From the NCBI RefSeq assembly GCF_008641105.1, contig NZ_VTTI01000008.1, positions 122,328 to 186,327 of the forward strand: a stretch of DNA of 64,000 bases. The letters are read 5' to 3'. Both the position numbers and the translations under genes were made by a program. How positions within the stretch are numbered: the first letter of the stretch is position 1; every line of letters begins with the position of its first letter. Below the pieces are notes generated by a model. That model was given only the letters and a program-made list of their open reading frames with translations. It searched no databases and was not told where the DNA came from. Origin of the DNA: Halopseudomonas salina (lineage in GTDB: Bacteria; Pseudomonadota; Gammaproteobacteria; Pseudomonadales; Pseudomonadaceae). Positions 21,801 to 27,764 of this stretch are shown one piece after another.

Positions 21801-24800
21801 GGTACTGCGAGCCCCGTCAACGCCGCTGATGACGGCCTCCGCGGCGCAACCGCTGTACACATCCTCGTTATGGGCGGTGCTCAGCACGTTGTTTGAGTCG
21901 GGGTTGATCCCTGCCAGCATGGCGCTTGGGTCATTGATCTCGGCAAAGGTAATCGCCAGCCCGCCGCCCTTCTTGCCGCCCAGATAAAGTGAACCGCCAC
22001 CGACGCCGATGTCGGCGTTGTTGTGGGCAGAGACTTCCAGGCTGTCGTCACCGTCGTTGTTGCTGGTGATCGAGCTGTTATCGATACGCGCCGAGGTACC
22101 GTCATAGATCTGCGCGCCGGAGATCGACAGGGCGCCGTTGTTGCTGTTCTGGGTATTCTGATCCGAGCTGGTGACTGCCAGGGCCAGCGCCACCGACGTG
22201 AGCTCGCCACCATGCACTGCCTGCACTTTCACATCGCCGGCATTGCTGATAGTGCTGTTGCGGATATGCGCCAGCGCATCATTGAAGCTGATCTGGTAGG
22301 CAATGGCGCCAGCGATGGTGTTCTGGTTGGACGGTGAGTCGGCACCCAGCTTGGCCAGGGCTGCGCCACCCGAAGCCGAGGCGGAAATCACCTTTTCCAG
22401 GGCCTGCACCGTGACATCAACGTCTGCAGCACCCTTGCCACTGATCACCGCGTCATCGATAAGGGCCTTGGCGTCCAGGTTATTGACCGACACGGTGAAA
22501 CTGCCGGCAGCAGCAAGCCCCGTCTTGTCGGGGTCGACCGGGGCATCACCACCCGCGGCAGGATTGCCTTCATCCGTCTTGCCATCCCCGGTGGCATTGC
22601 CGATCGAGGCCGCACCCGTGCCTGAAACCGCATCGTTGTGGCTATCTGCCGACTTCTTCCCGAGCTTTTCCCACCAGTTCTCGAACCGCTCGGCTATTCC
22701 CGGCTTGTTGTTGGGCTCAGTGACAACGGCTCCCGCCACGGCCAGCGAACCGTTGGTGCCCGCGCTACGGGCCCGAACACGAATGTCGTTGGCCACAATG
22801 CCGCGTGGATCCGGCGCAGGCGTTGTCGGCGCGTCGGGGGCAGGCTGCGCACCATTCTTGAAACCGACCTTGGCCGATTCGCTGCTGTTGTCGCCGATGA
22901 ACGCCTTGGTATCGCCCTGGGCTATGTTGATCGCCACAGACAGGCCCATGGCCGATTCGTCTGACTTATTGAATGCGCCCGCCGCAGCCCAGTTGCCAAA
23001 GTCGTGATCAGCCAGCACATCCAGGCCCGTGGTATTGACCTTGGCCTGATTGCTCAGCGAAGCGTGGGTAAGCGACTCACTGTTGAGAATCGCCATGACG
23101 CCATTGAATCCCAGCCCTTTTCCCGAACCTGAAGAAGGTGTTATCAGGAAATGCCGTTCGTCAGTGTGCGCCTGGATGCGCACATCCCCATCCACAAGCA
23201 ATGTGGCATCGCCAATCCCCGACACAGCAGTCGCAGTCTGCTGGACATAACTGATACTGCCCCCAACCGATTTCCCCTTTTCGTTGGTGCCGTTGCCGTT
23301 CGGCAGGAGCCCGAGGGTGCCCAGATTGCCGGCCAGGTGAACGCTTTCATTGAGGTTGTAGGCTTGTACATCTACCGAACTGATGAAGTCGAAGCGGTAA
23401 TCGATGGTCTTGAAGGGAATCGTGGTAGCAAACAGCGTGGGCGCCACCATGTTACCGGCCACTATCCGGCCGGCAGACCAGGCAGCCTTGCCCGTGGTAG
23501 TGATCTTGACGTTATCGCCAATCCAGGCCTTGGTGCCCAGATCGTTGATGACCACGTTGAGGGAGCCACCGGTAGCGGAATTGTCTGCTGATGTGCCCGC
23601 ATTGGCGAAAGACGACAGTATATTGTTCTGCATGCCGCCAATGCCGGTGAACTTGCTCCACAGATCAGAAAAAGAATCCCACTTGTCATAACTGGAAGAA
23701 ATGGGCACTTTCTGCCGCGCCAGCACACCGACATTGGCCGCTGAAATTTCCACGTAGTTGCCGATTTCGGCCACGGCCTCGCCGCTGTTGATGGCGAAGT
23801 TCAGGGCCACCGCCAGGCTCTTTTCCGAGGAGCCAGTCTGGTTGCTGCCATTGGTACGGCTACTCGGCGATGCCACTGCCGCCTCTGCCGAGGTGCGCCA
23901 GGCGCCCTGGTCATCGCCATGGGCTGCGTTATTGTTGCCACCGGCGATCGAGGCGTTATCCGTCCCCAGATCAATGGCACTGGCCAGCAGCAGATTACCC
24001 GTGGAATGAATGCTCGGTGCTTCAGCCTGGCCGGCCTGGTTGTTGCCCAGAAATGCATAGGCTTCGTGGTCGGACAGGTTCATGGTGAAGGCCAGGCCGC
24101 CCTTGAAGGAGATCTTGCCATCGCCGTCTTTGGGTACCTCTGTACCCGCCGGCTTTTTCGTATTGATAAGGTTGTTCACGCCATTCTGCATGGCCGCGAG
24201 GCCGGCAACCGGCTTGGCACCGACGCTACGGAAAAGCGTGTTGCTACCCACAGTGACACCCGACTTGACCTGCTGGTGTACGGTGCGGTCCAGCGCAGTG
24301 ATGCTCACATCACCGGTCTTGTCGGTAGCAGAGCCCAGCGATGCGCCCATCTCCGCGGTGGCATTGGTATTGAAATCACCCACCGCAACGGCAATGCCGT
24401 ACTCGGTATCCTTCAGACCCATGGCAGTTGCCGAGACCGAGTAATAGTTCTGGTTCTCTGCTGCCAACACCAGGCTGCTCGCGCCGAGCACAGCACCGCT
24501 CTCGATCACGGCTGTCGCATCAACATCCGACTCACCCACGGCTATGGCCACAACCACCTTGTTGGCGTCCGCAGCGATCAGATCCAGCGCACTGGCAGCG
24601 ATGAAGGCTTCGTTATGAGCCGTTACCGTCAGATCACCTTCCGACTGGACTGTTGCACCGCTTTTGATGCGGGTCGTACTGGTCGCATCACTGGTGTTGT
24701 ATATTGCCGACAAAGATCCCTCGTTGCCGGAGAGGTTGATCTGGCTGGCCTGGCTCAGTGCGTGGGACTCGGAGCCCAGCTTTACATCGCCACTGGCCTG

Positions 24801-25979
24801 CACATTCGCCGTGCCTTCCACGTTGACCGTGGCTTCGGCGTCGGCGGCCATAAGGTAAAAGCCTGCACCCGTGAAGGGCCCTGCCGCCATGACAGTCAAC
24901 CCGGCAGTCGGGTCTTCATAGAATGACGCAGTCGCCTTGCTCTGCGCCGAGACGGTCACATCATTGGCATGGACCTGGCCGGCAAGCGTGACGGAGGATT
25001 CGGCACGCGCTACGCCAAAGCCTATGTCCTTGGCGCTACTGGCAGTGAGCGTGACATCTCCGCTGGTGTTGGCGGTGACATTGTCGCGGGCATCCAGCAA
25101 GCCGGTGCTGGTTATTTCGATACTGGTGGCTTCGATGGTGATACCGCCATCAGCCAGCAGATCGCCGGCGATCAGTGCATCACCGGAACCAGACCCACCG
25201 CCCGCCACGATATGAATCGTGCCGCCATCCTTGACCAGCGCGGTGGGCGCGGTGTAATCACCGGTATTAACCGCAGCGGTGGCTACATAATCGGCGTTCA
25301 GGGCATTGCCGGCGATCAGCTTGCCACCACTGCCGACATTGACCCCGGCGCCCTGCAGATCGATACCCTCGCTGGCATTGACCTTGCCATCGATGGTAAT
25401 CAGGCCGTCAGACGAGACGGCCAGAGTTTCGTCAACAGTCTTGGTGCCAGCAATGAGCTTATCGAGGTCACCCTCGGTGGGTGTGCGCACCGTCAACTGA
25501 CCCACGTTGACTACGCCTGAGGCGCCCACCAGAAATCCCTGGGAGCTGGCGAATACCACGTTGCCACCCAGGGTGCCGTTCTTGTAGCTGTTGAGAACGC
25601 CATGGATCTCCGCCTTGCCGTCCTTGACGATGTTCACCAGCTTGCTGGCATCACCCGGCACTACCAGATCGACCGTGTTGAGCTCACCTACGACAAAGTG
25701 CTTGAACACATTGACCGGGACGCCTCCCACTCGGTTGGCGTTCTGGATGCTGTGTGTCAGGCCTGTAGTCGACATGGTCGCCGTGCCGGCGTCCACCACG
25801 ATATTGTGTGGGGATGCGGCCAGTGCCTGCAGCGAGGCACTAGACAGGAATGCTCCCCACGCCGCTGTTCGCGCTGCCAGTGACCGAGCAAAAGGGTTGC
25901 AGCGACTAACAGCCAGCGCTAGCGGATGGTGAGGAAAGTCCATTTTTCTGCCCAACTTTTCAAGAGGGAACAACATCAT
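9894..25979 (-). CDS. giant TpsA filamentous adhesin, LktA-leukotoxin-like family
   Basis: One uninterrupted frame of 5361 residues, a quarter of the window. The N-terminus has a basic, extended signal region ending near LQALAAS. A TPS secretion domain follows (residues about 56-250: NIVVDAGTAT, VNVFKHFVVGELNTVDLVVP, LVNIVKDGKAEIHGVLNSYKNG, GGNVVFASSQGFLVGASGVV). This resembles the family often annotated as leukotoxin LktA-like filamentous adhesin. Most of the rest is Gly/Ala/Ser/Val/Asp-rich beta-helix repeat. Exceptions are a helical Gln-rich segment (about 3280-3380), aromatic-rich blocks (about 3550-3660 and 3860-4020, the latter with a Cys pair) and a helical block (about 4240-4400). The C-terminus is acidic (PPADEELLEISSR), with no anchor and no toxin domain. 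The start is uncertain: MM at 25979 or Met at 25943, neither with a good ribosome site. Confidence 0.93.
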   Translation of the reverse strand: MMLFPLEKLGRKMDFPHHPLALAVSRCNPFARSLAARTAAWGAFLSSASLQALAASPHNIVVDAGTATMSTTGLTHSIQNANRVGGVPVNVFKHFVVGELNTVDLVVPGDASKLVNIVKDGKAEIHGVLNSYKNGTLGGNVVFASSQGFLVGASGVVNVGQLTVRTPTEGDLDKLIAGTKTVDETLAVSSDGLITIDGKVNASEGIDLQGAGVNVGSGGKLIAGNALNADYVATAAVNTGDYTAPTALVKDGGTIHIVAGGGSGSGDALIAGDLLADGGITIEATSIEITSTGLLDARDNVTANTSGDVTLTASSAKDIGFGVARAESSVTLAGQVHANDVTVSAQSKATASFYEDPTAGLTVMAAGPFTGAGFYLMAADAEATVNVEGTANVQASGDVKLGSESHALSQASQINLSGNEGSLSAIYNTSDATSTTRIKSGATVQSEGDLTVTAHNEAFIAASALDLIAADANKVVVAIAVGESDVDATAVIESGAVLGASSLVLAAENQNYYSVSATAMGLKDTEYGIAVAVGDFNTNATAEMGASLGSATDKTGDVSITALDRTVHQQVKSGVTVGSNTLFRSVGAKPVAGLAAMQNGVNNLINTKKPAGTEVPKDGDGKISFKGGLAFTMNLSDHEAYAFLGNNQAGQAEAPSIHSTGNLLLASAIDLGTDNASIAGGNNNAAHGDDQGAWRTSAEAAVASPSSRTNGSNQTGSSEKSLAVALNFAINSGEAVAEIGNYVEISAANVGVLARQKVPISSSYDKWDSFSDLWSKFTGIGGMQNNILSSFANAGTSADNSATGGSLNVVINDLGTKAWIGDNVKITTTGKAAWSAGRIVAGNMVAPTLFATTIPFKTIDYRFDFISSVDVQAYNLNESVHLAGNLGTLGLLPNGNGTNEKGKSVGGSISYVQQTATAVSGIGDATLLVDGDVRIQAHTDERHFLITPSSGSGKGLGFNGVMAILNSESLTHASLSNQAKVNTTGLDVLADHDFGNWAAAGAFNKSDESAMGLSVAINIAQGDTKAFIGDNSSESAKVGFKNGAQPAPDAPTTPAPDPRGIVANDIRVRARSAGTNGSLAVAGAVVTEPNNKPGIAERFENWWEKLGKKSADSHNDAVSGTGAASIGNATGDGKTDEGNPAAGGDAPVDPDKTGLAAAGSFTVSVNNLDAKALIDDAVISGKGAADVDVTVQALEKVISASASGGAALAKLGADSPSNQNTIAGAIAYQISFNDALAHIRNSTISNAGDVKVQAVHGGELTSVALALAVTSSDQNTQNSNNGALSISGAQIYDGTSARIDNSSITSNNDGDDSLEVSAHNNADIGVGGGSLYLGGKKGGGLAITFAEINDPSAMLAGINPDSNNVLSTAHNEDVYSGCAAEAVISGVDGARSTLTNFDSLTVSASAVNSIGIGAAGGGYNGGVENSQGFAGSFAVGSIGADTRALISKTDIKGVQTLHVNASGEDNATLDTLLAGLGSSTINSDFDFSGADAIDNTEVFTDEDGTGSSYNYSSAGKRIIAVAGVVQAGKSNLGISYAHADVQSDTSARMADVNINQGATSTADVVVNARDNSLLYSVAIGVGVSTGKYSGVGSVAVNRLNNRVVAEIGDWDGADSGSINAETVAVTATNDMDMVNVAGAVAVGTSGSTGKAGGLAVALNLVGTDEHSTKAHIANTALQASGDVLVKATSGASNDHNLLVGNAIAIGATGGSGLAFAGAIGVNNVDQLVEAAIKDTGTNRSTDASATLGGTVTVQAYDFTDSVSTAWMGAGSGGGSAGGIAVATNRVDSDVKAAVLGDGVTVGSTTLKVQNLMVDAVRDNWLLSISAGVAASPKQSALAGSVSSGIIDGDVSARIAEGARVKAWNNVAVNADALSVNLVGSGALGIGLGNGAGAVAIATALEYGNTSASIDNANVIAEGRGASIIVDSGALANYGTLPDLSTSGQAEDDGDDNNADPVDRDALTTGFALLDLDKSTQSVDGLAVNATSRTKQQAITVGGAGAESLAISVNVATNSSSGETSANINNSVINAGVNNQSGADVLVRANAHEAGLAVSAGIAISGKNAGVGGFATNSQKKSAKATVADSTVMADAASINANSSKVAQAVSAGVGAGGSGLGGAASVVITEQSGTTRSWLLGGTLTANSLKVSSDRRQEANVAAGAVGIGGKVGVGFGLAVNLIGGDSQALIGNDLDDPTDTRTTRVNVGSLTVDAQRLENVNSHAFGAGISAGFGAAAMIDVSEFTGETRAGIFGKPAGGGYSTSIRGKNGIADATSVVLSAQEILDARQFALGVGVGAKVGIGAVANVVLGRTQVVSEVVGSDIKADLLDIDATSQRQTDLTSIAGAAGKFSAAVSIGVALFGQGDTTADDGTNAEDEFDVSRDVANSVLQADTASFNTHLSSDDVAAMDAGPAASVERTATPAASMTTDAGKSLKIKGESLTAARVSGGVTDVDTLNVNSRALLHNSQLLGAAQISAAGIAGVIGITRMYDMSIATVDSNLTADNVVVGATIENVSDDDAAGEAKSVVVGLGGISVVVNYVDIRAENRVVAGVSSASGSDTGDLIVTATDTTELRLGDVDPGRPDSATDGSLNVNLGSAAIGVSYGYAKKASDVDALLGETGKLVDGYDNMTVSANSSGMVKSTAFSLAGGISAGIQGVVTDAHDNSHADATLFGTIGTGSGLVNVSAQVVPEIYSSAYGVTVSGGYSMGGSFAYAMTDAEARATVADGVIFTGSGDVLVRSEVGDGSDADYQTAHAAAFAASGGLMLGVAGAEARASNNAQSVARVGNYVTIPDADFKVYARHTGVQIADADGYFVGAFAGGYQVGLAESFSSTRVEFGKDPNATLERTGDLILDASSQNQNQAFTTAGGGGFVSGSAAEAVVEAGDHANGNYAAAVLVDDWFSGYRSVPIDAGNVVMRASNAVNFFAGTDSTTVSVVGGSGAVSDVDVDTNVKVVLGKNVSLNALDIDIDALNQARQIQTPWDSSYTTSVYGVGGGGANGTAALSRQNIKHLLAAVEVGENAVLKISDLAWMHQGYRKGITVDAGTEFFVYDKAVIEVGGALQGAGAESDVDVAARTNVTLSDGVQLRNAWGKIGLGTYSRGSAAAEANVSVWAVAGVAGGIADVHIDVDNTLTLGNNIVIDAYDQISLFAGRGSDGLYQNQLVADARSNIYNWTAIPIPAGNKAEGDIVLDNKVVFGDNFAIGSDGHIAIGAIEGALSARGTGVEKNPYLSLFSTENTFGSSNKAVSNLLAFNGSGSVTAGQYAYQSVSINQAGSITRQLYRYGSAEQQAAKYSSRAELQTYISDLNAQIAVLQAWTTTEAVTDGTTLGDGDGVATGTNTGTESTDVTSVGSNPYTDEINDLRTQVVLLSAIVNDLSPTANFAIKVADVRASAGNVSLTAGSINMATGVTPTFTAKGNANITINNLSDRHLMLANLEIANQTGGNVFVNGGANLDSAFIDEQAGSQSGIYVNHAPTGANFKSADVIVNGNLTNLLSSVNISVAEGDLIQQALIQANAVNLNVDNGSLLLNNPNLEQTYGRDPDALINFTKQWKPANAIDFVQFYLNDRYSTAITATGAPAFNDWFVGRALSNGGVQNPYYQSSPYGYDEMNIYFNWGFSDSAEYTGANPVTFYFNSDDSSRGGSQWRFRPVLNYQDKLSQTATYAQVKTKLGDTGTSIIAEKVIINAKRLDINGAIVVGTDNSWSVNVGTGFDAKIEQYVRDAGLAAGDTLSLTPGETKTLRVLNPDYQPVFFRPDYDPDYYRINTYTFDIANAAGTSEIKLKYDVGSGTLGIDDVPVSGGGYVAIRAAISSTGADGKIIVKDGLGQIAINNDSNTQLNIGTLSAGEDATGVIRITDLNKSNTVSQWYIHNPGNQIRQYQTDAWAVSHLDPNSSVDMGSYGGNGTTSSMTYNPLAGQLFYIREGATVGRTYTDVPDGYLSKYPTTVGEWVYTTDWNTEDSYYTSCASKPEACSGGVAAQYLKQTYDYGSQSATAFKWILSYSKYYGTGLTNADPVVRIPTRMDMDTHTYVKADHSILFQFTGVAEGNISVDSHSPIQLTGNIYNPSGVTNIVTDADFTASSASSITSGTTRIQANGDIGSTGNLLSITTNELALQSDNGSLAFNATAMGSALSIDKLSAKYGILGTVDKSIVAKDGNTLISANTIDLSSLSGSIGSLGTLGDPATYNFVNIASTGAVSLRAANDIVVSQATGDLQVERIEANDNVVLRLGDGSLTNALEQQQKSEQELAYEASVWDSLNLLSGTAGDRAVTAYENQFNSKYHTYWMLKQRLTDASDSGFAIDAVYLDAMKIRYGTTDVTQLTAKVKAEYQALDAWFIDQVATPDSYANVADAVGKEQKGTLVGYDYGALLTSAYDDSFRLEIDAASNWYARMVEGSTWKQSQLDISISAAALSADASGQLTDREANIVSSNIHLQANSGSVGKNLADLVFSVPRDNTATISNEQKSALLSAGPGDISTVLTDNAVTLTVKQVDPIKVDTSGALNVAARDAIFIESAASLTVGEIVSTDADVRLIVDGAIAAQAGVNNIKAHDLYLANTQGEIGSAAQAMNVQLSGALRQAGAAGDLYLRHSGGNLLVGSVGAGGMLSLSNDRDILGYDANHFLQGSGIKLDAGVNDLGSSVDWLNLRVSGAGALSVDAANAWLDVRDTTLFTLGDVTVDQRFDLKSVGAVDLAGDLTAASLRLDLGGALSASGAPQVNVSDELEISASAIQLAAVEVSAGSARLEATAGALSVGNLATTNGDLALLATGALETEGVVTARGDLIADAQSISMSDSSSLQGGGEAVLTAIGNISMQALTFGGDLDVDSTTGSVLFAGPVKALDIDVLASTGIEAQSAMTGSSLALNGGTGMLVAGEAASLTSTVDGIILNGSAIALHVDSTVQSAGDFKVTSQSGDIVLGLVESGGRTELSSAGSVRFNRAVSSADDLNVGAVGTVALATGALVESGAKVDVQAARLTMDAGSRLDATGQLRIATTGDMQLAALQTDWNGADAVRLISGGNIAGRSDTPVHLRATGANSQGSISAVTGIGDPLVIDMPWLSAETLDGDINIVAEQGLYSPFLRARNGNVKLRVNGSLTFGELIGNPYLWVDGAIDGDLIVMQQGKLAASQGLNVRQIELNGGGPLILEAPTIDVGVNSKGAANTYMTLSGFEGRVADQINVQVVNTGKLNVAGFKSKTGSLSVDGELNLDEAFVVESLAIQTAGLTLNMNNYDPRPLNVNGQLMSPDAVFWLDTLGFELRTNALPTRYADPLVMFLYKPGVPQDLQMLAFQRLSAEYNMQTQLSETGLWETGLGMPGYPNTATYSSPMSFGPGAVNTGAPGANEDAELPPADEELLEISSR

Positions 25980-26044
25980 CCGGCTGAGCCGAAGCGAATA
26001 ACAACAAGCAACTATCCGGTCACCCGGACGCGATATCGGGCATT

Positions 26045-26758
26045 TCAGGTGCGGGTATCGAGCTTCTCACTCAGGCGCTGGAGCGCGCCCAGAGAATGCA
26101 GGTGGGCGTAGGCCCAGGCGAGATATCCCTGTCGAAACCAGTGAGTTACGACCGAGTCGTCCAGAGCCATGAGCTTCTTCTCGTCGATAACGAACAGACC
26201 ATCAAGGCGCAGAGGCTTCTTGTCTGCAGTGATGATCTGGAGGACAAAGGGTTTGAACACATCCTGCTCGGTTGCTGCCTGACAGAATTCGCGGGTACGG
26301 ACATGCTCAGCTTCAAAGTTCGTGACGAACTCGATGATTTTGCTCAGCGTGTCGGTATAGGCGCCTTCTTCAGTAAAAAGAAGCTCGCCCTCACCCTCTG
26401 TCTCTTGCAGACCAGAGTAGTCGGCATCAAAACAGACATTCTTGTCAGTGCTCAGGACGAACGGATAACGACGGATGAAGGCCGGGGTGTAATTACCCAG
26501 CCATACGCCCGCCTCATCGACCTGCTCGTGCCCCTGGTTCTTCAACGAAAGCAAAGCAATGGGAAAGTATTGCCCTTGCTGATCCTGGCTGAACAGCACG
26601 GACAGATCACGACTGGCCTCAAAAAACTCGATAGCAAGAAGAGGGACAGAATTGACCTTGTTGGTAAATCTGAAATCTGCCACTGGCGAAAAACGAATGC
26701 TCTTGTGGACTTCTTTGTTCAGGACCGTGGGCCGCTGATAGAACAAAAGTTCGGACAT
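26045..26758 (-). CDS. SapC family protein
   Basis: A 237-residue protein matching the SapC family by its layout: an N-terminal LLFYQRPTVLNKEVHKSIRF, VPLLAIEFFEASRDLSVLF in the first third, GVWLGNYTPAFIRRYPF in the middle and a C-terminal HWFRQGYLAWAYAHLHSLG. No signal peptide or membrane span is visible, so it is probably cytoplasmic. SapC is known from S-layer export loci in Campylobacter fetus but has no defined biochemistry. It lies 65 bases upstream of tpsA on the same strand, so the transcript should read sapC-tpsA-tpsB. That suggests an accessory role in making or exporting the giant adhesin (inference). ATG at 26756-26758. Base composition is lower in GC than the flanking housekeeping genes. 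Confidence 0.85.
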   Translation of the reverse strand: MSELLFYQRPTVLNKEVHKSIRFSPVADFRFTNKVNSVPLLAIEFFEASRDLSVLFSQDQQGQYFPIALLSLKNQGHEQVDEAGVWLGNYTPAFIRRYPFVLSTDKNVCFDADYSGLQETEGEGELLFTEEGAYTDTLSKIIEFVTNFEAEHVRTREFCQAATEQDVFKPFVLQIITADKKPLRLDGLFVIDEKKLMALDDSVVTHWFRQGYLAWAYAHLHSLGALQRLSEKLDTRT

Positions 26759-27116
26759 TATCGGATCCCTGATAATTGATTTATCTAAACGCCATTCGCT
26801 TATAGCCCCTTCCTGTGTAAATAGAAATGAATATTATTTTTCCTGGAAATAGGCACAGTAAGCGTCATGTTCCACGACCATCGCTCAAGATGCACACCCC
26901 AAATTGACGCCTGTTTAATGGCACCCGTGTTTCCGATATTTTCAAGGCACGAACGACTGCAGCCGATGATATGAGCCACGTCGGAAAAGCAAGACTCCGC
27001 CCGGACGATATTCCGCCTGACATACGAGCCCGTGCACTATAATCAACGCACTAAATCCCGCGCTGCGCCGGAGACTTCGCGTAGCGCAACACAGTGTTCA
27101 TCCTTACAGGTAAAGC
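26759..27116. promoter_or_regulatory. divergent control region between sapC-tpsA-tpsB and Hen1-like operon
   Basis: A 358-base AT-richer gap with no coding frame that I trust. TATAAT at 27038-27043 is a strong -10 candidate for the rightward operon, about 74 bases before its ATG. The nearest -35-like sequence, CTGACA (27017-27022), is only 15 bases away. The left half near sapC holds A/T runs (around 26830-26850) that could carry the leftward promoter and attract H-NS-type silencers, but no clear hexamer pair is visible. Confidence 0.5.
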
Positions 27117-27749
27117 ATGAGAGGAAGGTTTCAGGAAAGCAGTCTGCATGATGAACGCCTCGATATCGTCGTTCAGCACTTGTTGGAGACAGATGCCTGT
27201 CAGGTCCTGGACCTGGGTTGCGGCGGCGGCGAATTACTGCAGCGGCTGGTGCATCAGAATCAATTTCAGCGGATTGTCGGTATCGACATTGATGAAGTCA
27301 GCCTCGGCCAGGCCAGGCGTGTGCTGGGTATCGATCTGCTCGACGAAACAGACCGTATTCAGGTGCGCTACGGCTCCTTTGAGGAGCCCAATTCGCAACT
27401 ACGCGGCTTCGATGCCGCCACGCTGATCGAAACCATTGAGCATATAGATCCGGGCCGGCTATCACGCGTCGAGACAGCGGTCTTTGGTGGCATGCGACCG
27501 GGAGTGGTGCTGGTCACCACGCCCAACGTCGAGTACAACGTGCTGCACGGCATGCCTCCAGGTGAGAAACGTCACCCCGATCATCGCTTTGAATGGAGCC
27601 GCGCCCGCTTTCGCCAGTGGGCACGGGGAGTCGCTGAACGTAACAGCTACCGGGTCAGTTTTATCGACATTGGTGAATTCGACCCGCAACATGGCAGTTC
27701 GACCCAGATGGCGCGCTTTGTCGCCTTACCCTTGAGCGAGAACAACTAG
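27117..27749 (+). CDS. stand-alone Hen1-type RNA 3'-terminal 2'-O-methyltransferase domain
   Basis: A 210-residue SAM methyltransferase. Motif I is LDLGCGGGEL (residues 31-40). It has the Hen1-specific metal-binding set: ETIEH (Glu105, Glu108, His109) and the later RHPDHRFEW block with His156, plus TTPNVEYN at 134-141. Hen1 enzymes methylate the 2'-OH of the 3'-terminal nucleotide of RNA using Mn2+. Bacterial Hen1 normally carries an N-terminal ligase-activating domain and works with Pnkp. Both are missing here, so this is only the catalytic half. The gene starts an operon: the nucleotidyltransferase gene begins 15 bases after its stop and the exonuclease overlaps that one. Confidence is high for the fold and motif, lower for an RNA substrate. 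Confidence 0.8.
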   Translation: MRGRFQESSLHDERLDIVVQHLLETDACQVLDLGCGGGELLQRLVHQNQFQRIVGIDIDEVSLGQARRVLGIDLLDETDRIQVRYGSFEEPNSQLRGFDAATLIETIEHIDPGRLSRVETAVFGGMRPGVVLVTTPNVEYNVLHGMPPGEKRHPDHRFEWSRARFRQWARGVAERNSYRVSFIDIGEFDPQHGSSTQMARFVALPLSENN

Positions 27750-27764
27750 AACCGGAGGTCCGGC

